Counted from the first letter of the stretch, positions 35,438-48,261 are shown. The stretch is DNA of 64,000 nt from Marinobacter koreensis (GCF_023156285.1 NZ_JAKZAJ010000001.1:930001-994000), one strand, 5' to 3'. A program made the numbers and translations. The notes: generated from the letters alone by a model not told the origin.

Positions 35438-36391
35438 TTCCCGCAATTCCAGTGAACCACGGCCGGCGTCCCACATCCTCTGGAAACTTTCAGAAAGCTG
35501 TTTGACCCTGCCGGCGTCGGAAAACTTGCCAAACCCTTCCGGCTTGTAGAAGTCGTGCCGGTACAGCACGCCCTCGCGATCAACCAGTATGAATGGCTGG
35601 TCTTCGAGCGGATAGTCGTCGTTGGTCAGACGCAACTCGATACGGCTGGGCAGCCGGCGCATCAGCTCCACCAGTTTGTGGCGTCGCTTGACCAGGGGTT
35701 TGTCATCGTGGATCAACAGCCTTACTTCGCTGAGTCTGTGGCCGCGTGCCAGCACGGAGATCAGTTCCCGGAAGCGGCCCCGGTCGTAGAGATCGTGTTC
35801 GAGGAGCCGGTCATAAAGCCATAGACGTTGTCTTGCCTGGCCTGCGAGTGAATCCATCAGGGCGAGCATGCGCGTTTCGGTATCGAACAGCCAGCTGGAC
35901 GGATCCTCGCCCAGGATGGCCGGGTAAGGGTTGTCTGGTAATGCCTCCATGGCCAGTGCAGGAGCAAGGCAGCGCATGTCGTAGTGGGGAATGCCTGCGT
36001 CATCGTATACATCCGAGCAGACGTGAAAACCTGACCGGCGATAAAAGGGCACGGCATGTTCCTGGGCTGAAAGCCGCAACTCGTCGAACTGGGAGGCGGC
36101 CTCTGCCATCAGGTGCCTGAGCAGCGCCTCGCCAAATCCTTTGCCCCGATGCTCCGGCAGGATGGCCATGCGGCCGATATGGCCGGTTTCATCCAGGGCC
36201 GGGAAGAGACGCGCGACGCCGACCGGTGTGTTGTCCGGCAACACCGCGAGGTAATGATCGGCGATCTCGTCGGTGTCGTCCCACTCCAGCTCCGGGGGTA
36301 CTCTCTGCTCGTCGATAAAAACCTTCTGACGAATGTCCCGGAGCTGACCGGGCGCCAGCTGCCAGCTGTACTTTCGGAACCGGATGGTCAT
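35426..36391 (-). CDS. GNAT N-acetyltransferase fused to a C-terminal DUF7931/PLD-like domain
   Basis: 321 residues. Residues 1-150 are a GNAT domain with the acetyl-CoA motif LPEHRGKGFGEALL. Residues about 165-321 form a second domain with LIHDDKPLVKRRHKLVELM and FILVDREGVLYRHDFYKP, resembling a phospholipase-D-like fold without a clear HxK motif. Acceptor unknown. It ends the long leftward run from rluE, 7 bp after roxA. Confidence 0.82.
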   Translation of the reverse strand: MTIRFRKYSWQLAPGQLRDIRQKVFIDEQRVPPELEWDDTDEIADHYLAVLPDNTPVGVARLFPALDETGHIGRMAILPEHRGKGFGEALLRHLMAEAASQFDELRLSAQEHAVPFYRRSGFHVCSDVYDDAGIPHYDMRCLAPALAMEALPDNPYPAILGEDPSSWLFDTETRMLALMDSLAGQARQRLWLYDRLLEHDLYDRGRFRELISVLARGHRLSEVRLLIHDDKPLVKRRHKLVELMRRLPSRIELRLTNDDYPLEDQPFILVDREGVLYRHDFYKPEGFGKFSDAGRVKQLSESFQRMWDAGRGSLELRELPL

Positions 36392-36398
36392 AACACTC

Positions 36399-37550
36399 CT
36401 ATTCGAAATAGACGGATCCCTGGTTGTAGAGCCTGGTTAGAAGCCCGAGCAGGGCGGGGTCTTCTGTCAGAGGTTTCAATGCGCCCATGTCGATGCGTGC
36501 GCCGGCACAAAGGAGGGGGGCAACCGGGCGCGCATCCCCCCGGAGAAGATATTGTTCGCCGTCCACGAAGAGCGCGGTCTCTTCTCCCAGCTCATGGTAG
36601 GCAAAGCGTGATCCCTCGTTCCACCGAAGGCGTTCGCCGGCGCGGATGGCCTCAGCGAGATCCTCTTCGGCCGCAGGTTCCTCGGCCGGCACCACAATGT
36701 CGAGGCTCTTGGGTGTGGTTGCATATTGCCCAAACCAGAGCGCCAGCTGCCGCCGGTCTTCCAGTTTGGCGCGAAGCACGTGGTCGAGCCGGTCGATGAC
36801 GTCCGGGGCGATGGTACCCGGGTTCGGCTGAACCTGCAGGTCCGGGTCGTTCAGGTGGTCATCCGCGTCGGACTGGCTGCACAGGAAATCCGTGAAACCG
36901 GTTAACAGGTCATCCACGGTCGGTGCCCGAAAGCCCACCGACAAGGTAATGCAGTCGTCCTGGGCAATGCCGTGATGGCCGATGCCGGGGGGGAGATACA
37001 GCATGTCGCCCGGAGCCAGGGTGACGGTCTCCTCGCCGTCCCAACCGCTGAGAATGCGCAGGGGCGTTCCCTCCATCCGCGCGGAGTTATGGTCGCAATG
37101 GCCACCAAAGGTCCACTCGCGGTGGCCTTCGGCCTGGAGCAGGAACACGTCGTACTGGTCGTAATGGGGGCCAACACTACCACCCCGGGGAGCATAGCTG
37201 GCCATGATATCGTCGAGGCGCCAGTTCGGGATGAACCGGAAATGTTCAAGAAGGTCGGCAACCTCCGGAACCCAATGATCAAGTCCCTGGATCAGGAGTG
37301 TCCAGTCCTGATCCGGCAGTGTCTCGAAACGGTCGGGGGCAAATGGTCCGTTGTGAAGCTGCCACGGCTTGCCGTTGTCGTTCTCGATCACAATCCGGGA
37401 CTCAACGCCTTCTTCGCAGGCCAGCCCGGCCAGTTCATCGGCGCTGACGGGGCACTGGAAGCCGGGAAAGGCCTGACGGATGACCATCGGCTTTTTCTGC
37501 CAGTAGTCCCGCAGAAACTCGGAGGGTGTCAGTCCGCCCAGCATGTCCAT
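36399..37550 (-). CDS. roxA: Ribosomal protein uL16 arginine 3-hydroxylase RoxA (YcfD), JmjC-type
   Basis: 383 residues. A 2-oxoglutarate/Fe(II) oxygenase of the cupin-8/JmjC class; the N-terminal GLTPSEFLRDYWQKKPMVIRQAF and the iron site (HYDQYDVF with HxD, and the distal His in GIGHHG) fit YcfD, which hydroxylates Arg81 of uL16. The winged-helix C-terminal domain follows. It is 15 bp downstream of purB. Confidence 0.9.
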   Translation of the reverse strand: MDMLGGLTPSEFLRDYWQKKPMVIRQAFPGFQCPVSADELAGLACEEGVESRIVIENDNGKPWQLHNGPFAPDRFETLPDQDWTLLIQGLDHWVPEVADLLEHFRFIPNWRLDDIMASYAPRGGSVGPHYDQYDVFLLQAEGHREWTFGGHCDHNSARMEGTPLRILSGWDGEETVTLAPGDMLYLPPGIGHHGIAQDDCITLSVGFRAPTVDDLLTGFTDFLCSQSDADDHLNDPDLQVQPNPGTIAPDVIDRLDHVLRAKLEDRRQLALWFGQYATTPKSLDIVVPAEEPAAEEDLAEAIRAGERLRWNEGSRFAYHELGEETALFVDGEQYLLRGDARPVAPLLCAGARIDMGALKPLTEDPALLGLLTRLYNQGSVYFE

Positions 37551-37565
37551 GGTGTGCTCCTGTCT

Positions 37566-38951
<1,386 letters not shown>

Positions 38952-39033
38952 TCAAAGAATCGAAACAAACAGAAATTGGGCCGACCATGATACACCAGGC
39001 CGGGACGGGAATCAGCGTTAAAACCGGGCAGGA

Positions 39034-39672
39034 TTACGGCAACTGGCGGGACTGCTCGGCCAGTTCCCGGGCGTGCTGTATGATTTTCCGGCGCACGAAC
39101 AGCAGTTGCCAGCGCCGGCCTCCACACTGATGCCACAGGACCGCCGAACGAATCCCCGCAAGCAGGAGTGCGCGCACCTTGGCAGCATTTTCTTCCCGTT
39201 GGAGCACGGTGGGATTGCCGGTTACCTGAATCCGCTGGCGGAAGGTGCTGATGGTATCGGTATAGACGGACGCCAGATTACCGATGAGGTTGGGGTGGGT
39301 GTAACCGAAGTGGCTGGCAGTATGGCGGGCCTGATCAATACGGCTGCCGATGACGTCCAGCATATCCCGATGGCGCCGGAGCTTGGCCTCCAGATGGACG
39401 AGGTTGAGCGTGTACCGGAGAATTTCCACATCCTCCGGCTTGCTCTGCTGGCCCATGATGGCGGCCAGTGTCTCGAGACCTTCCCGTATGTCCGTCAGCT
39501 CACCGCCGAATACGTCGAGCGTGGTCTCCGGATTGGTCGCGAACAGCGAACGGATCGAGGTTTCAAGACTGGCTTCGTTGCATTGGCCCCGATGGGCAAT
39601 CTGCTGCACCAGCGCGGAGGCCTGGAACAGGCCGGCCAGGGCCAGGGTCTGATCGTGAAGGGATCGGCTCAT
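39034..39672 (-). CDS. hflD: HflD-family protein
   Basis: 212 residues, helix-rich. The N-terminal block [23 protein letters not shown] is characteristic. HflD affects lambda lysogeny in E. coli by binding CII; its normal cellular job is unsettled. Start overlaps mnmA stop by 4 bp, the conserved mnmA-hflD-purB order. Confidence 0.94.
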   Translation of the reverse strand: MSRSLHDQTLALAGLFQASALVQQIAHRGQCNEASLETSIRSLFATNPETTLDVFGGELTDIREGLETLAAIMGQQSKPEDVEILRYTLNLVHLEAKLRRHRDMLDVIGSRIDQARHTASHFGYTHPNLIGNLASVYTDTISTFRQRIQVTGNPTVLQREENAAKVRALLLAGIRSAVLWHQCGGRRWQLLFVRRKIIQHARELAEQSRQLP

Positions 39673-40850
39673 GCGCTCATTCCATGGCGTGCCGATGTGT
39701 CAGCCCGCTCCGGCAACGGTTGGTCGTCCCGCCAGGTCTCCTCGATGACGCCACCGCCAAGACAGACTTCGCCGTCGTAGAAAACCACCGACTGACCGGG
39801 TGTCACAGCTCGTTGTGCGTCGTCGAAAATCACTTTGACACCCCCGCCGGCAAGGAGCGTTACCTCGCAGTCCTGGTCAGGCTGGCGATAACGGGTCTTG
39901 GCCTTGCAACGGAAATGGCCGGAAGGGGCTTCTCCGGCAACCCAGTCGATCGCACCAGAGACCAGCCCACGGGCAAACAGCAGGGGGTGCTGTTTGCCCT
40001 GAACGGCGATCAGGACGTTCCGGTTGAGATCTTTCTCAGCGACATACCAGGGTTCATCACCGAAGTCGCTCAGACCGCCAATGCCAAGACCCTGACGCTG
40101 CCCGATGGTGTGGTACATCAGGCCCTGGTGCCGACCGATCACCTGACCGTCGGGGGTTTCGATATCGCCAGGTTGTGCGGGCAGGTACTGTTTCAGGAAG
40201 TCACGGAACTTGCGCTCGCCAATGAAGCAGATGCCGGTGGAGTCTTTCTTGTCATGGGTGACAAACCCCTGCTGTTCAGCGATTCGCCGGACTTCCGGCT
40301 TTTCAAGTTCACCGACCGGAAACAGGGTGCGGGCAATCCGTTCACCGGACACCGCATGAAGAAAGTAGCTCTGGTCCTTGTTCGGATCGAGGCCCTTGAG
40401 CAGTAGGGCCTTGCCGGATCCGTCCGCGAGGGGGCGCTGGCGGGCGTAGTGTCCGGTGGCAATGAAATCGGCGCCAAGGGTGATGGCGTAATCCAGGAAC
40501 GCCCGGAATTTTACTTCCTTATTACACAGAATGTCCGGGTTGGGGGTGCGTCCGGCGCTGTATTCGGCCAAAAAGTGTTCGAATACCCGGTCCCAGTATT
40601 CCGCAGCGAAACTGGCGGTGTGGAGCTTGATGCCAATGGCATCCGCCACGGCCTGTGCGTCGGCAAGGTCGGTCATGGCGGTACAGTATTCGGTGCCGTC
40701 GTCCTCGTCCCAGTTTTTCATGAACAGGCCTTCAACCTGGTAGCCCTGATCCTTCAGAAGCCAGGCAGCCACGGAAGAATCGACACCACCGGACATGCCA
40801 ACGATCACCCGGGTGGATTCTGGCGAGATGACTTCAGGCTTGTTGCTCAT
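39669..40850 (-). CDS. mnmA: tRNA-specific 2-thiouridylase MnmA
   Basis: 393 residues. Thiolates U34 of Glu, Lys and Gln tRNAs. PP-loop [15 protein letters not shown], catalytic Cys in the [12 protein letters not shown] block and second Cys in [13 protein letters not shown] are present. It receives sulfur from the Tus relay; a TusA-like protein is encoded 18 kb away in this window. Confidence 0.97.
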   Translation of the reverse strand: MSNKPEVISPESTRVIVGMSGGVDSSVAAWLLKDQGYQVEGLFMKNWDEDDGTEYCTAMTDLADAQAVADAIGIKLHTASFAAEYWDRVFEHFLAEYSAGRTPNPDILCNKEVKFRAFLDYAITLGADFIATGHYARQRPLADGSGKALLLKGLDPNKDQSYFLHAVSGERIARTLFPVGELEKPEVRRIAEQQGFVTHDKKDSTGICFIGERKFRDFLKQYLPAQPGDIETPDGQVIGRHQGLMYHTIGQRQGLGIGGLSDFGDEPWYVAEKDLNRNVLIAVQGKQHPLLFARGLVSGAIDWVAGEAPSGHFRCKAKTRYRQPDQDCEVTLLAGGGVKVIFDDAQRAVTPGQSVVFYDGEVCLGGGVIEETWRDDQPLPERADTSARHGMSA

Positions 40851-40898
40851 TTCAGCCCCATGTTGAATAAAAGCCGCGAGTCTAGCATTTCTGGCCCG

Positions 40899-41348
40899 TT
40901 ACGTCTGCGCCTCGACCACCACGTCAAGCGGGTAACGGCGGCCGTTTCGGTAATCTTCTATGCATTGCAGAACCAGCGGGCTGCGCAACTGGTCACCGAG
41001 CGCCCGGATGTCGTCCAGTGTCAGCCAGTGAGCAGCGAGAATGCCATCATCAAGCTCGTCAGACCTGTGGTTTACCGCATCGGCGACATAGCAGAAACGG
41101 TAGTAGGTGACACCATTGGCCGGAGCCTTGTAGGTGTACATACCAAGGAAGTATCGGGGTTGAATGTCCCATCCGGTCTCTTCAAGGGCCTCTCGGCGAA
41201 CCGCGTCCAGAATAGGCTCGTCTTCCTCGACATGGCCGGCTGGCTGGTTGAAAACGACACGGCCTGCACTGACCTCCTCAACCATGAGAAAGCGGCCTTC
41301 CGTGTCTTCGACGATGACGGCGACGGTGGCGTGTGGGGTCCAGGTCAT
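40899..41348 (-). CDS. Nudix hydrolase, NudJ-like
   Basis: 149 residues. The Nudix box is visible as [15 protein letters not shown] with the upstream Gly in AGHVEEDE. NudJ/phosphatase members hydrolyse nucleoside di- and triphosphates and HMP-PP. It lies between rluE (4-bp overlap) and mnmA, the usual place of nudJ in gammaproteobacteria, which supports that assignment. Confidence 0.9.
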   Translation of the reverse strand: MTWTPHATVAVIVEDTEGRFLMVEEVSAGRVVFNQPAGHVEEDEPILDAVRREALEETGWDIQPRYFLGMYTYKAPANGVTYYRFCYVADAVNHRSDELDDGILAAHWLTLDDIRALGDQLRSPLVLQCIEDYRNGRRYPLDVVVEAQT

Positions 41349-41971
41349 GGGCGGGATGGCCTCCTTGAAGCGGGCTTTCTGCGACGTTTTGCCGGCGGTT
41401 TGCCGGCCGGTAAGTGTACGGTGACCGTTCGATACTGGCCCGGCGAGAGTCCGTCAAGGGTCCAGTTGCCAATACGATAGCGGATCAGGCGGAGCGTGGG
41501 GAACCCGACGGCAGCGGTCATCCGGCGAACCTGACGGTTCCGGCCCTCGGTAATGGTCAGTTCGATCCAGCTTGTTGGTATGGATTCCCGATGCCGCACC
41601 GGTGGTGTCCGGGGCCAGACATCGGGCTCGCCCAGTCGGTTTGCCTTGGCAGGCCGGGTCAGGCCGTCCTTCAGTGTGACGCCCGCTGCCAACGCATCCA
41701 GCGCGGTGTCTGTGATGTCACCCTCTACCTGCACCCAGTAGGTCTTTGGCATCTTGTTCGTGGGAGAGGCAATGCGATGCTGCAAGGCCCCGTCGCCTGT
41801 GAGCAGAAGCAGGCCTTCCGAGTCATAATCGAGCCGGCCAGCGGGGTAAATGCCGGGTACACGGATCCAGTCCGCCAGTGTTGTTCTGGCACCATGATGA
41901 CCGCTGTCGGCCTGATCCGTGAACTGGCTAAGAACATGAAAGGGCTTGTTGAACAGCACGAGTTCGGACAT
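41345..41971 (-). CDS. rluE: 23S rRNA pseudouridine synthase RluE
   Basis: 208 residues from ATG 41971 ([14 protein letters not shown]); an upstream TTG at 42043 is possible but lengthens the protein unusually. The catalytic Asp is in [15 protein letters not shown], and the [10 protein letters not shown] motif marks the RsuA/RluE branch. It lacks the N-terminal S4 domain, as RluE does. It heads the leftward run. Confidence 0.92.
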   Translation of the reverse strand: MSELVLFNKPFHVLSQFTDQADSGHHGARTTLADWIRVPGIYPAGRLDYDSEGLLLLTGDGALQHRIASPTNKMPKTYWVQVEGDITDTALDALAAGVTLKDGLTRPAKANRLGEPDVWPRTPPVRHRESIPTSWIELTITEGRNRQVRRMTAAVGFPTLRLIRYRIGNWTLDGLSPGQYRTVTVHLPAGKPPAKRRRKPASRRPSRP

Positions 41972-42199
41972 ACGGGGGTTCCGGAATCCTGTGTCGCTGG
42001 CGGGGTTGAGCGCAAAGGGTACGGGATTTTCCGGAATTGGCAAGCCGTGTCTATGGCAATGACCTACCGCCAGGCACGCTGATTTGCGGCCCCGTCAATG
42101 GGTCTGTTGCCCGGTTCTGCTGACGGGCACGATTCAGGCGTTTCGCCCGACGCCTTGCGCCGGGTTGTTCGCCCGGCGACAGATAACGGATTAAGCTCG

Positions 42200-42508
42200 T
42201 CAGGCGTTGACCGCTCGCTGGGACAGGTCGTCGCCGCCCTGATCCCTGGAATCGGATCTTTTCTCGTCAGTCCCGTGTCGGCCTTCGGCGGACCTTGAGG
42301 GCATCTCGTCAGGCACAATGTTGACCGCGTGAATGCCCTTGTCGCTGGGCTTTTTTTCAAAAGTTACGGTCTGACCGGCTTTGAGGGTCTTGTAGCCGTC
42401 CATCTGAACCGAAGAAAAGTGGGCAAACAGGTCGTCACTGCAGCCATCCTCGATGATGAATCCGTAACCTTTGGCATTGTTGAACCACTTAACTTTGCCT
42501 CTTGGCAT
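42200..42508 (-). CDS. cspD: Cold-shock-domain protein, CspD-like, with C-terminal extension
   Basis: 102 residues. The cold-shock domain (1-67) has both RNP motifs, KGYGFI and DLFAHFSS. About 30 extra residues follow, charged and disordered (EMPSRSAEGRHGTDEKR). Divergent pairing with clpS-clpA is the conserved position of cspD, a single-strand DNA/RNA-binding protein linked to stationary phase and replication control. ATG 42508 has AGGGGAG upstream; the frame itself reads to 42625. Confidence 0.93.
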   Translation of the reverse strand: MPRGKVKWFNNAKGYGFIIEDGCSDDLFAHFSSVQMDGYKTLKAGQTVTFEKKPSDKGIHAVNIVPDEMPSRSAEGRHGTDEKRSDSRDQGGDDLSQRAVNA

Positions 42509-42819
42509 GATGAACTCCCCTGTTCCTTTGCTGTCAGTTCTTATTATTCGGGTAGATCTGCAACCCGGAGCTCCGCCAGGTCGTCGTGTTACACAGGCAT
42601 TGTACATCTTTACAATATTTAACAATGCACATTAACTGTCGACCAATCGACGCTTTGAGTCAATAGTTTCTATCGTCGTAATGTGTGGTTTAACGCGGTC
42701 TGGAAACGGTATCATGCCGGTATTGATAATTCTCTCACGCTACGTCGCGCCTCTGGCTTGAAAACGGTGCGGCGGACAACCACATTAAACGGGGACACCG
42801 AGTAAACCGGTAAAGAAAC
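42509..42819. other. Divergent regulatory region between cspD and clpS
   Basis: 311 bp without a gene. The cspD-proximal half is AT-rich and holds phased ACAAT half-sites (see 42597-42628). The clpS-proximal half has TATTGATAAT (about 42720-42729) as a possible -10. No terminator or small ORF stands out. A cold-shock leader RNA for cspD of roughly 90 nt is plausible. Confidence 0.5.
42597..42628. repeat. Nested inverted repeats upstream of cspD
   Basis: Outer arms GCATTGT and ACAATGC (42597-42603, 42622-42628) are perfect. Inside is ATTGTA-CATCTT-TACAAT (42599-42616). ACAAT-type half-sites thus recur at about one helical turn. TACAAT on the minus strand (42599-42604) could also be the cspD -10. 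Confidence 0.5.
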
Positions 42820-43179
42820 ATGCGGACTATCGACAATTCTCTACTAATATTGAATCAGGGGGAGGACAACCAGCCTGGTCGTCAGGATGACGTCAGTGTG
42901 GCGCCTGAGAAACCAGCTCTGAAACGCCCGGCAAGGTACCGGGTCGTGCTTCTGAATGATGACTACACCCCCATGGATTTTGTGGTGGATGTACTGATGA
43001 AGTTCTTCGCAATGAACGAAGAAAAGGCGACGCAGGTGATGCTGCTCGTCCATACGCAAGGAAAAGCCGTATGTGGGGTATATACCCGAGACATCGCAGA
43101 AACAAAGGCAGCACAGGTGAACCAGTATTCCTCGGAATGCGAACATCCGCTCCTTTGCGAGATTGAACGTGCGGACTGA
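42820..43179 (+). CDS. clpS: ATP-dependent Clp protease adaptor ClpS
   Basis: 119 residues. The core [20 protein letters not shown] and the [20 protein letters not shown] block hold the N-degron binding pocket. ClpS hands substrates with Leu, Phe, Tyr or Trp N-termini to ClpAP. It is 18 bp upstream of clpA and its suppliers bpt and aat are encoded just beyond. Confidence 0.97.
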   Translation: MRTIDNSLLILNQGEDNQPGRQDDVSVAPEKPALKRPARYRVVLLNDDYTPMDFVVDVLMKFFAMNEEKATQVMLLVHTQGKAVCGVYTRDIAETKAAQVNQYSSECEHPLLCEIERAD

Positions 43180-43197
43180 AAGACGTTGGGGTGGCCC

Positions 43198-45468
43198 ATG
43201 CTGAGCAAAGATCTTGAAATTACGCTGAATACGGCCTTCAAAAATGCCCGGGACAAGCGTCATGAATTCATGACGGTCGAGCATTTGTTGCTGGCTCTGC
43301 TGGACAATGAATCGGCGGTGGGCGTCCTCAAAGCCTGTGGTGCGGATCTGAAGCGCCTCGAAGAGGAACTGGTAGAGTTCGTGGATTCCACCACGCCTCT
43401 GATTCCAAGCAACGACAGTGAGCGTGAAACCCAGCCCACTCTGGGCTTCCAGAGGGTTTTGCAGCGGGCGGTATTCCACGTCCAGTCTTCCGGCAAGAAA
43501 GAGGTTACGGGCGCGAATGTCCTGGTGGCCATCTTCAGTGAGCAGGAAAGCCAGGCCGTTTATGTTCTGAAGAAGCAGAGCATTGCCCGTATCGATGTGG
43601 TGAATTTCGTGTCTCACGGAATCTCCCGCGTCCAGGGCGCCGAAGAGGATGAAGGTCACGACCAGGCTTCCCACGAAGAGGTCGGAGAGGAAGGCGGCCA
43701 GTCCAAGCCGCTTGAAAGTTATGCAACCAACCTGAACGAGCAGGCCCGGCAGGGCCGTATCGACCCGCTGATCGGGCGGGAGCACGAAGTTGAGCGGGTT
43801 GTCCAGATTCTGGCACGTCGTCGCAAGAATAATCCGTTGCTGGTGGGTGAGGCCGGTGTCGGCAAAACCGCCATCGCTGAGGGCCTGGCGAAACGTATCG
43901 TCGATGGCCAGGTGCCAGACATTATCTCTGACGCTGTCGTCTACTCGCTGGATATGGGCGCGCTGCTGGCGGGCACCAAGTACCGGGGCGATTTCGAGAA
44001 GCGCCTGAAGGGCCTTTTGAGTGAACTGAAGAAGCAGAACCACGCCATTCTGTTCATCGATGAGATCCACACCATCATTGGCGCCGGATCAGCGTCAGGT
44101 GGTGTCATGGATGCGTCGAATCTGCTCAAGCCCATGTTGAGCTCGGGCGAGATTCGCTGTATCGGTTCGACCACCTTCCAGGAATTCCGGGGTATTTTCG
44201 AGAAAGACAGTGCCCTGGCACGCCGTTTCCAGAAAATCGACGTTAACGAACCCAGTGTCGAGGATACCTATCAGATCCTGAAGGGGCTCAAGCCCAGTTT
44301 CGAGAAGCATCACGATCTGAAATACACCGACAAGGCGCTTCGTGTCGCCGCGGAACTGGCGGATCGCTACATCACGGATCGTCACTTGCCGGATAAGGCC
44401 ATCGACGTGATTGATGAAGCCGGTGCGCGTCAGCGAATGCTGCCGGAAAGCCAGCGTCGGCAAACCGTGGATGTGTCTGAAATAGAAGACGTGGTTGCCA
44501 ATATTGCCAGGATTCCGCCGAAGAACGTCTCGACCAGCGACAAGGAACTGCTGCGTAACGTCGAGCGGGATCTCAAGATGGTGGTATTCGGCCAGGATCC
44601 GGCGATCGAGTCACTCTCGACGGCCATCAAACTGGCCCGTGCCGGCCTGAAGGCGCCGGAAAAACCGGAAGGTGCGTTCCTGTTTGCCGGTCCGACCGGC
44701 GTCGGCAAGACCGAGGTAACCCGCCAACTGGCGAAGGTGCTGGGTATCGAGCTGGTCCGGTTCGACATGTCCGAGTACATGGAACGGCACACGGTATCAC
44801 GTCTGATTGGCGCACCCCCGGGCTACGTCGGGTACGATCAGGGTGGGTTGCTGACCGAAGCGGTGAATAAGCATCCCCACTGCGTGTTGCTGCTGGATGA
44901 GATCGAGAAGGCACATCCGGAGGTCTTCAACCTGTTGCTGCAGGTGATGGATCACGGGACACTGACGGACAACAATGGTCGCAAGGCCGATTTCCGTCAC
45001 GTGATTCTGGTGATGACCACTAACGCGGGCGCAGAGAGCATGGCCCGCCGGTCCATCGGTTTCAGCGAGCAGGATCACAGCACGGATGGCATGGAGATCA
45101 TCGCGAAGACCTTCACGCCTGAATTCCGGAACCGGCTTGATGGCATTATCCAGTTCGCCGATCTCCAGAAGGACACCATCACCCACGTGGTGGACAAGTT
45201 CCTGACGGAGCTTCAGGCTCAGCTGGACGAGAAGCACGTCGTCCTTCATGTCGACGAGGATGCAAAAGCCTGGCTGGCCGAGAAGGGTTACGATGCCACC
45301 ATGGGTGCCCGCCCGATGTCACGTCTGATCCAGGACCGGATCAAGCGGCCGCTCGCCGAGCAGATTCTGTTCGGGCGGTTGTCGGAACACGGCGGCGACG
45401 TGTACATCCACCTGAAGGGCGACGATCTGGAGTTCGAATACGAGGATGAACCCGCCGAGGCCGTCTGA
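43198..45468 (+). CDS. clpA: ATP-dependent Clp protease ATP-binding subunit ClpA
   Basis: 756 residues. N-terminal Clp repeat domain, then two AAA+ modules with Walker [14 protein letters not shown] and [14 protein letters not shown]. An acidic linker ([19 protein letters not shown]) lies between N-domain and first AAA+ module. ATG 43198 ([11 protein letters not shown]) was taken instead of the TTG at 43186. An intrinsic terminator follows. Confidence 0.97.
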   Translation: MLSKDLEITLNTAFKNARDKRHEFMTVEHLLLALLDNESAVGVLKACGADLKRLEEELVEFVDSTTPLIPSNDSERETQPTLGFQRVLQRAVFHVQSSGKKEVTGANVLVAIFSEQESQAVYVLKKQSIARIDVVNFVSHGISRVQGAEEDEGHDQASHEEVGEEGGQSKPLESYATNLNEQARQGRIDPLIGREHEVERVVQILARRRKNNPLLVGEAGVGKTAIAEGLAKRIVDGQVPDIISDAVVYSLDMGALLAGTKYRGDFEKRLKGLLSELKKQNHAILFIDEIHTIIGAGSASGGVMDASNLLKPMLSSGEIRCIGSTTFQEFRGIFEKDSALARRFQKIDVNEPSVEDTYQILKGLKPSFEKHHDLKYTDKALRVAAELADRYITDRHLPDKAIDVIDEAGARQRMLPESQRRQTVDVSEIEDVVANIARIPPKNVSTSDKELLRNVERDLKMVVFGQDPAIESLSTAIKLARAGLKAPEKPEGAFLFAGPTGVGKTEVTRQLAKVLGIELVRFDMSEYMERHTVSRLIGAPPGYVGYDQGGLLTEAVNKHPHCVLLLDEIEKAHPEVFNLLLQVMDHGTLTDNNGRKADFRHVILVMTTNAGAESMARRSIGFSEQDHSTDGMEIIAKTFTPEFRNRLDGIIQFADLQKDTITHVVDKFLTELQAQLDEKHVVLHVDEDAKAWLAEKGYDATMGARPMSRLIQDRIKRPLAEQILFGRLSEHGGDVYIHLKGDDLEFEYEDEPAEAV

Positions 45469-45501
45469 CGGTCCGGCGGCAGATTCGCCCGGAAACGCAC
45501 T

Positions 45502-45528
45502 AAAAAACCCCGCCTCGGCGGGGTTTTT
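45502..45528. terminator. Bidirectional rho-independent terminator between clpA and infA
   Basis: CCCCGC-CTCG-GCGGGG stem with flanking A6 on the left and T5 on the right, so it works for rightward clpA and leftward infA. It lies 33 bp after the clpA stop and 20 bp after the infA stop. Confidence 0.93.
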
Positions 45529-45547
45529 CAGATGTCACTGGCGAAAA

Positions 45548-45766
45548 TCAACGGGCGCGGTAAACGATCCGGCCTTTGCTCAGGTCGTAAGGGGTGAGCT
45601 CAACCTTGACCTTGTCGCCGGTCAGGATGCGGATGTAGTTTTTGCGCATCTTGCCGGAAATATGAGCGGTGACAACGTGACCGTTGCTCAGCTCAACGCG
45701 GAACATGGTGTTGGGAAGCGTGTCGACAATGACGCCTTCCATTTCAATGACATCTGATTTCGCCAT
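45548..45766 (-). CDS. infA: Translation initiation factor IF-1
   Basis: 72 residues, a single OB-fold (S1) domain of the standard length; [20 protein letters not shown] and [13 protein letters not shown] ends are near-invariant. IF-1 occupies the ribosomal A site during initiation. Its place next to aat/bpt is conserved in gammaproteobacteria. Confidence 0.98.
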   Translation of the reverse strand: MAKSDVIEMEGVIVDTLPNTMFRVELSNGHVVTAHISGKMRKNYIRILTGDKVKVELTPYDLSKGRIVYRAR

Positions 45767-45847
45767 TCAGTAGAAACCTCGTGTTTACTATGGTTCTGGT
45801 GATTTTAAATTGCGCAATTCTGCCTGATTTGTCGCCATTTGGCAAAG

Positions 45848-46561
45848 TCAGGGGTTCTGCATAACCCGCCAATGCCCATCAATCAGCGACTCTATCGGTT
45901 GAAAACGGGTTTTATAGTTCATTTTCCGACATTCCCGGATCCAGTAGCCGAGGTACAGGTGGGGCAGTTCACGACGTTTCGCCTCCTCGATCTGCCACAG
46001 GATCGCAAAGGTTCCAAGACTTCTGTGTTCGAGTTCGGGAGCAAAAATGGTATAGATGGCCGACAGGCCATCGTCGAGTGCGTCCATCGCCGCCAGTCCG
46101 ATCAGCTGGCCCTCCAGTCGCATCTCGATAAACCAAGAGTCGGTTGCCCCTTCCACAAGAAACGACACAAATTGCTCCCGGGAAGGCGGATACATATCGC
46201 CATCACTGTGACGCTCCTCGATGTAATGAGCGTAAAGTGCGTAATAGGCGTCGCTGTAGCTGGCCGGGACCACTCTGCATTCGATGTCGGCGTTCTTGCG
46301 AAGCACCCGCCGCTGTCCCCGATCCGGTTCAAAGTCATTGACCTTGAGGCGAACCGGTATGCAGGCATTGCAATGTTCACAATGAGGCCGGTAATAATGG
46401 GACCCGCTCCGACGGAATCCCAGCGCTGTCAATTGGCTGTACAGCTTCTTGTCAACGTTTGCCCGCGGGTCCACAAACATGGTGGTGGCCTCCCGATCGG
46501 GCAGGTAGCTGCAATCATGGGGTGGAGTGGCAAAAAACACCAGCGTTCTGAGATTGCTCAT
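45848..46561 (-). CDS. bpt: Aspartate/glutamate leucyltransferase Bpt
   Basis: 237 residues. Adds Leu to N-terminal Asp or Glu, creating ClpS substrates. The N-terminal CSYLPDREATTMFVDP block and the Cys pair in YRPHCEHCNACIPVRL are characteristic of the ATE/Bpt family. The start codon directly follows the aat stop. Confidence 0.95.
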   Translation of the reverse strand: MSNLRTLVFFATPPHDCSYLPDREATTMFVDPRANVDKKLYSQLTALGFRRSGSHYYRPHCEHCNACIPVRLKVNDFEPDRGQRRVLRKNADIECRVVPASYSDAYYALYAHYIEERHSDGDMYPPSREQFVSFLVEGATDSWFIEMRLEGQLIGLAAMDALDDGLSAIYTIFAPELEHRSLGTFAILWQIEEAKRRELPHLYLGYWIRECRKMNYKTRFQPIESLIDGHWRVMQNP

Positions 46562-47275
46562 TCAGACCTCCGGCCCGCTCCATTCCCAGCTGAATTGCCA
46601 TCCCGGCATTTCGGGCTCCTGATCAACACATGACCTGAGTATAGATAAAAACTCACGTCTTGGAATGCTCCTCGCGCCCATCGTCAGAAGATGGGGGCTT
46701 TCGACCTGACAGTCCATCAGTTGATAGCCCCAGAGGCGAAGCTGGTTTGCCAGGTACACCATCAGGACTTTGGAAGCGTTGGTTTCCAGCGAGAACATGG
46801 ACTCACCGAAAAAGCAGCGGCCAATGGCAACACCGTACATGCCGCCCGCCAGCTCACCTTTCCGGTTCCAGATTTCGATGGAGTGTGCGATTCCCTGTCG
46901 ATGGAGCTCGGTATAGGCCGTCACCATATCGTCGGTGATCCAGGTGCCCTCGGCCCGGGTCGTGCCGCACAACCGGATGATGCGGTTGAAGGCGCGGTCG
47001 GCTGTGACATGGAACCGATGCTGGTTAAGGGTTCGTCGAAGACTCCTCGATACATGAATTTCATCGGGGAACAACACGCACCTCGGATCCGGTGACCACC
47101 AGAGTATGGGTTGATCATCGCTGTACCACGGGAAAATGCCGCTTCGGTAAGCGAGAATCAGTCGTTCCGGAGACAGGTCACCGCCGAGTGCCAGGAGTCC
47201 GTCCGGATCGTCAAGGGCATCCTCGGCGGGCGGGAACCACACATAGTCGGGATCGAGCCAGGGTAGGGAGGTCAT
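46562..47275 (-). CDS. aat: Leucyl/phenylalanyl-tRNA--protein transferase Aat
   Basis: 237 residues. Transfers Leu or Phe to N-terminal Arg or Lys. N-terminus MTSLPWLDPDYVWFPP, the LALGGDLSPERLILAYRSGIFPW block and YGVAIGRCFFGESMFS are typical. ATG 47275 was chosen over the upstream frame to 47347. With Bpt it supplies both classes of secondary N-degrons for ClpS/ClpA. Confidence 0.97.
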   Translation of the reverse strand: MTSLPWLDPDYVWFPPAEDALDDPDGLLALGGDLSPERLILAYRSGIFPWYSDDQPILWWSPDPRCVLFPDEIHVSRSLRRTLNQHRFHVTADRAFNRIIRLCGTTRAEGTWITDDMVTAYTELHRQGIAHSIEIWNRKGELAGGMYGVAIGRCFFGESMFSLETNASKVLMVYLANQLRLWGYQLMDCQVESPHLLTMGARSIPRREFLSILRSCVDQEPEMPGWQFSWEWSGPEV

Positions 47276-47298
47276 CCTTATCCAGTGACTGCCGGCTG

Positions 47299-48261
<963 letters not shown>

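Noticed and set aside
42158..42178. CGCCGGG-N7-CCCGGCG hairpin downstream of cspD as a terminator
   Set aside because: No T run on the cspD strand; arms are simple GC sequence expected by chance.
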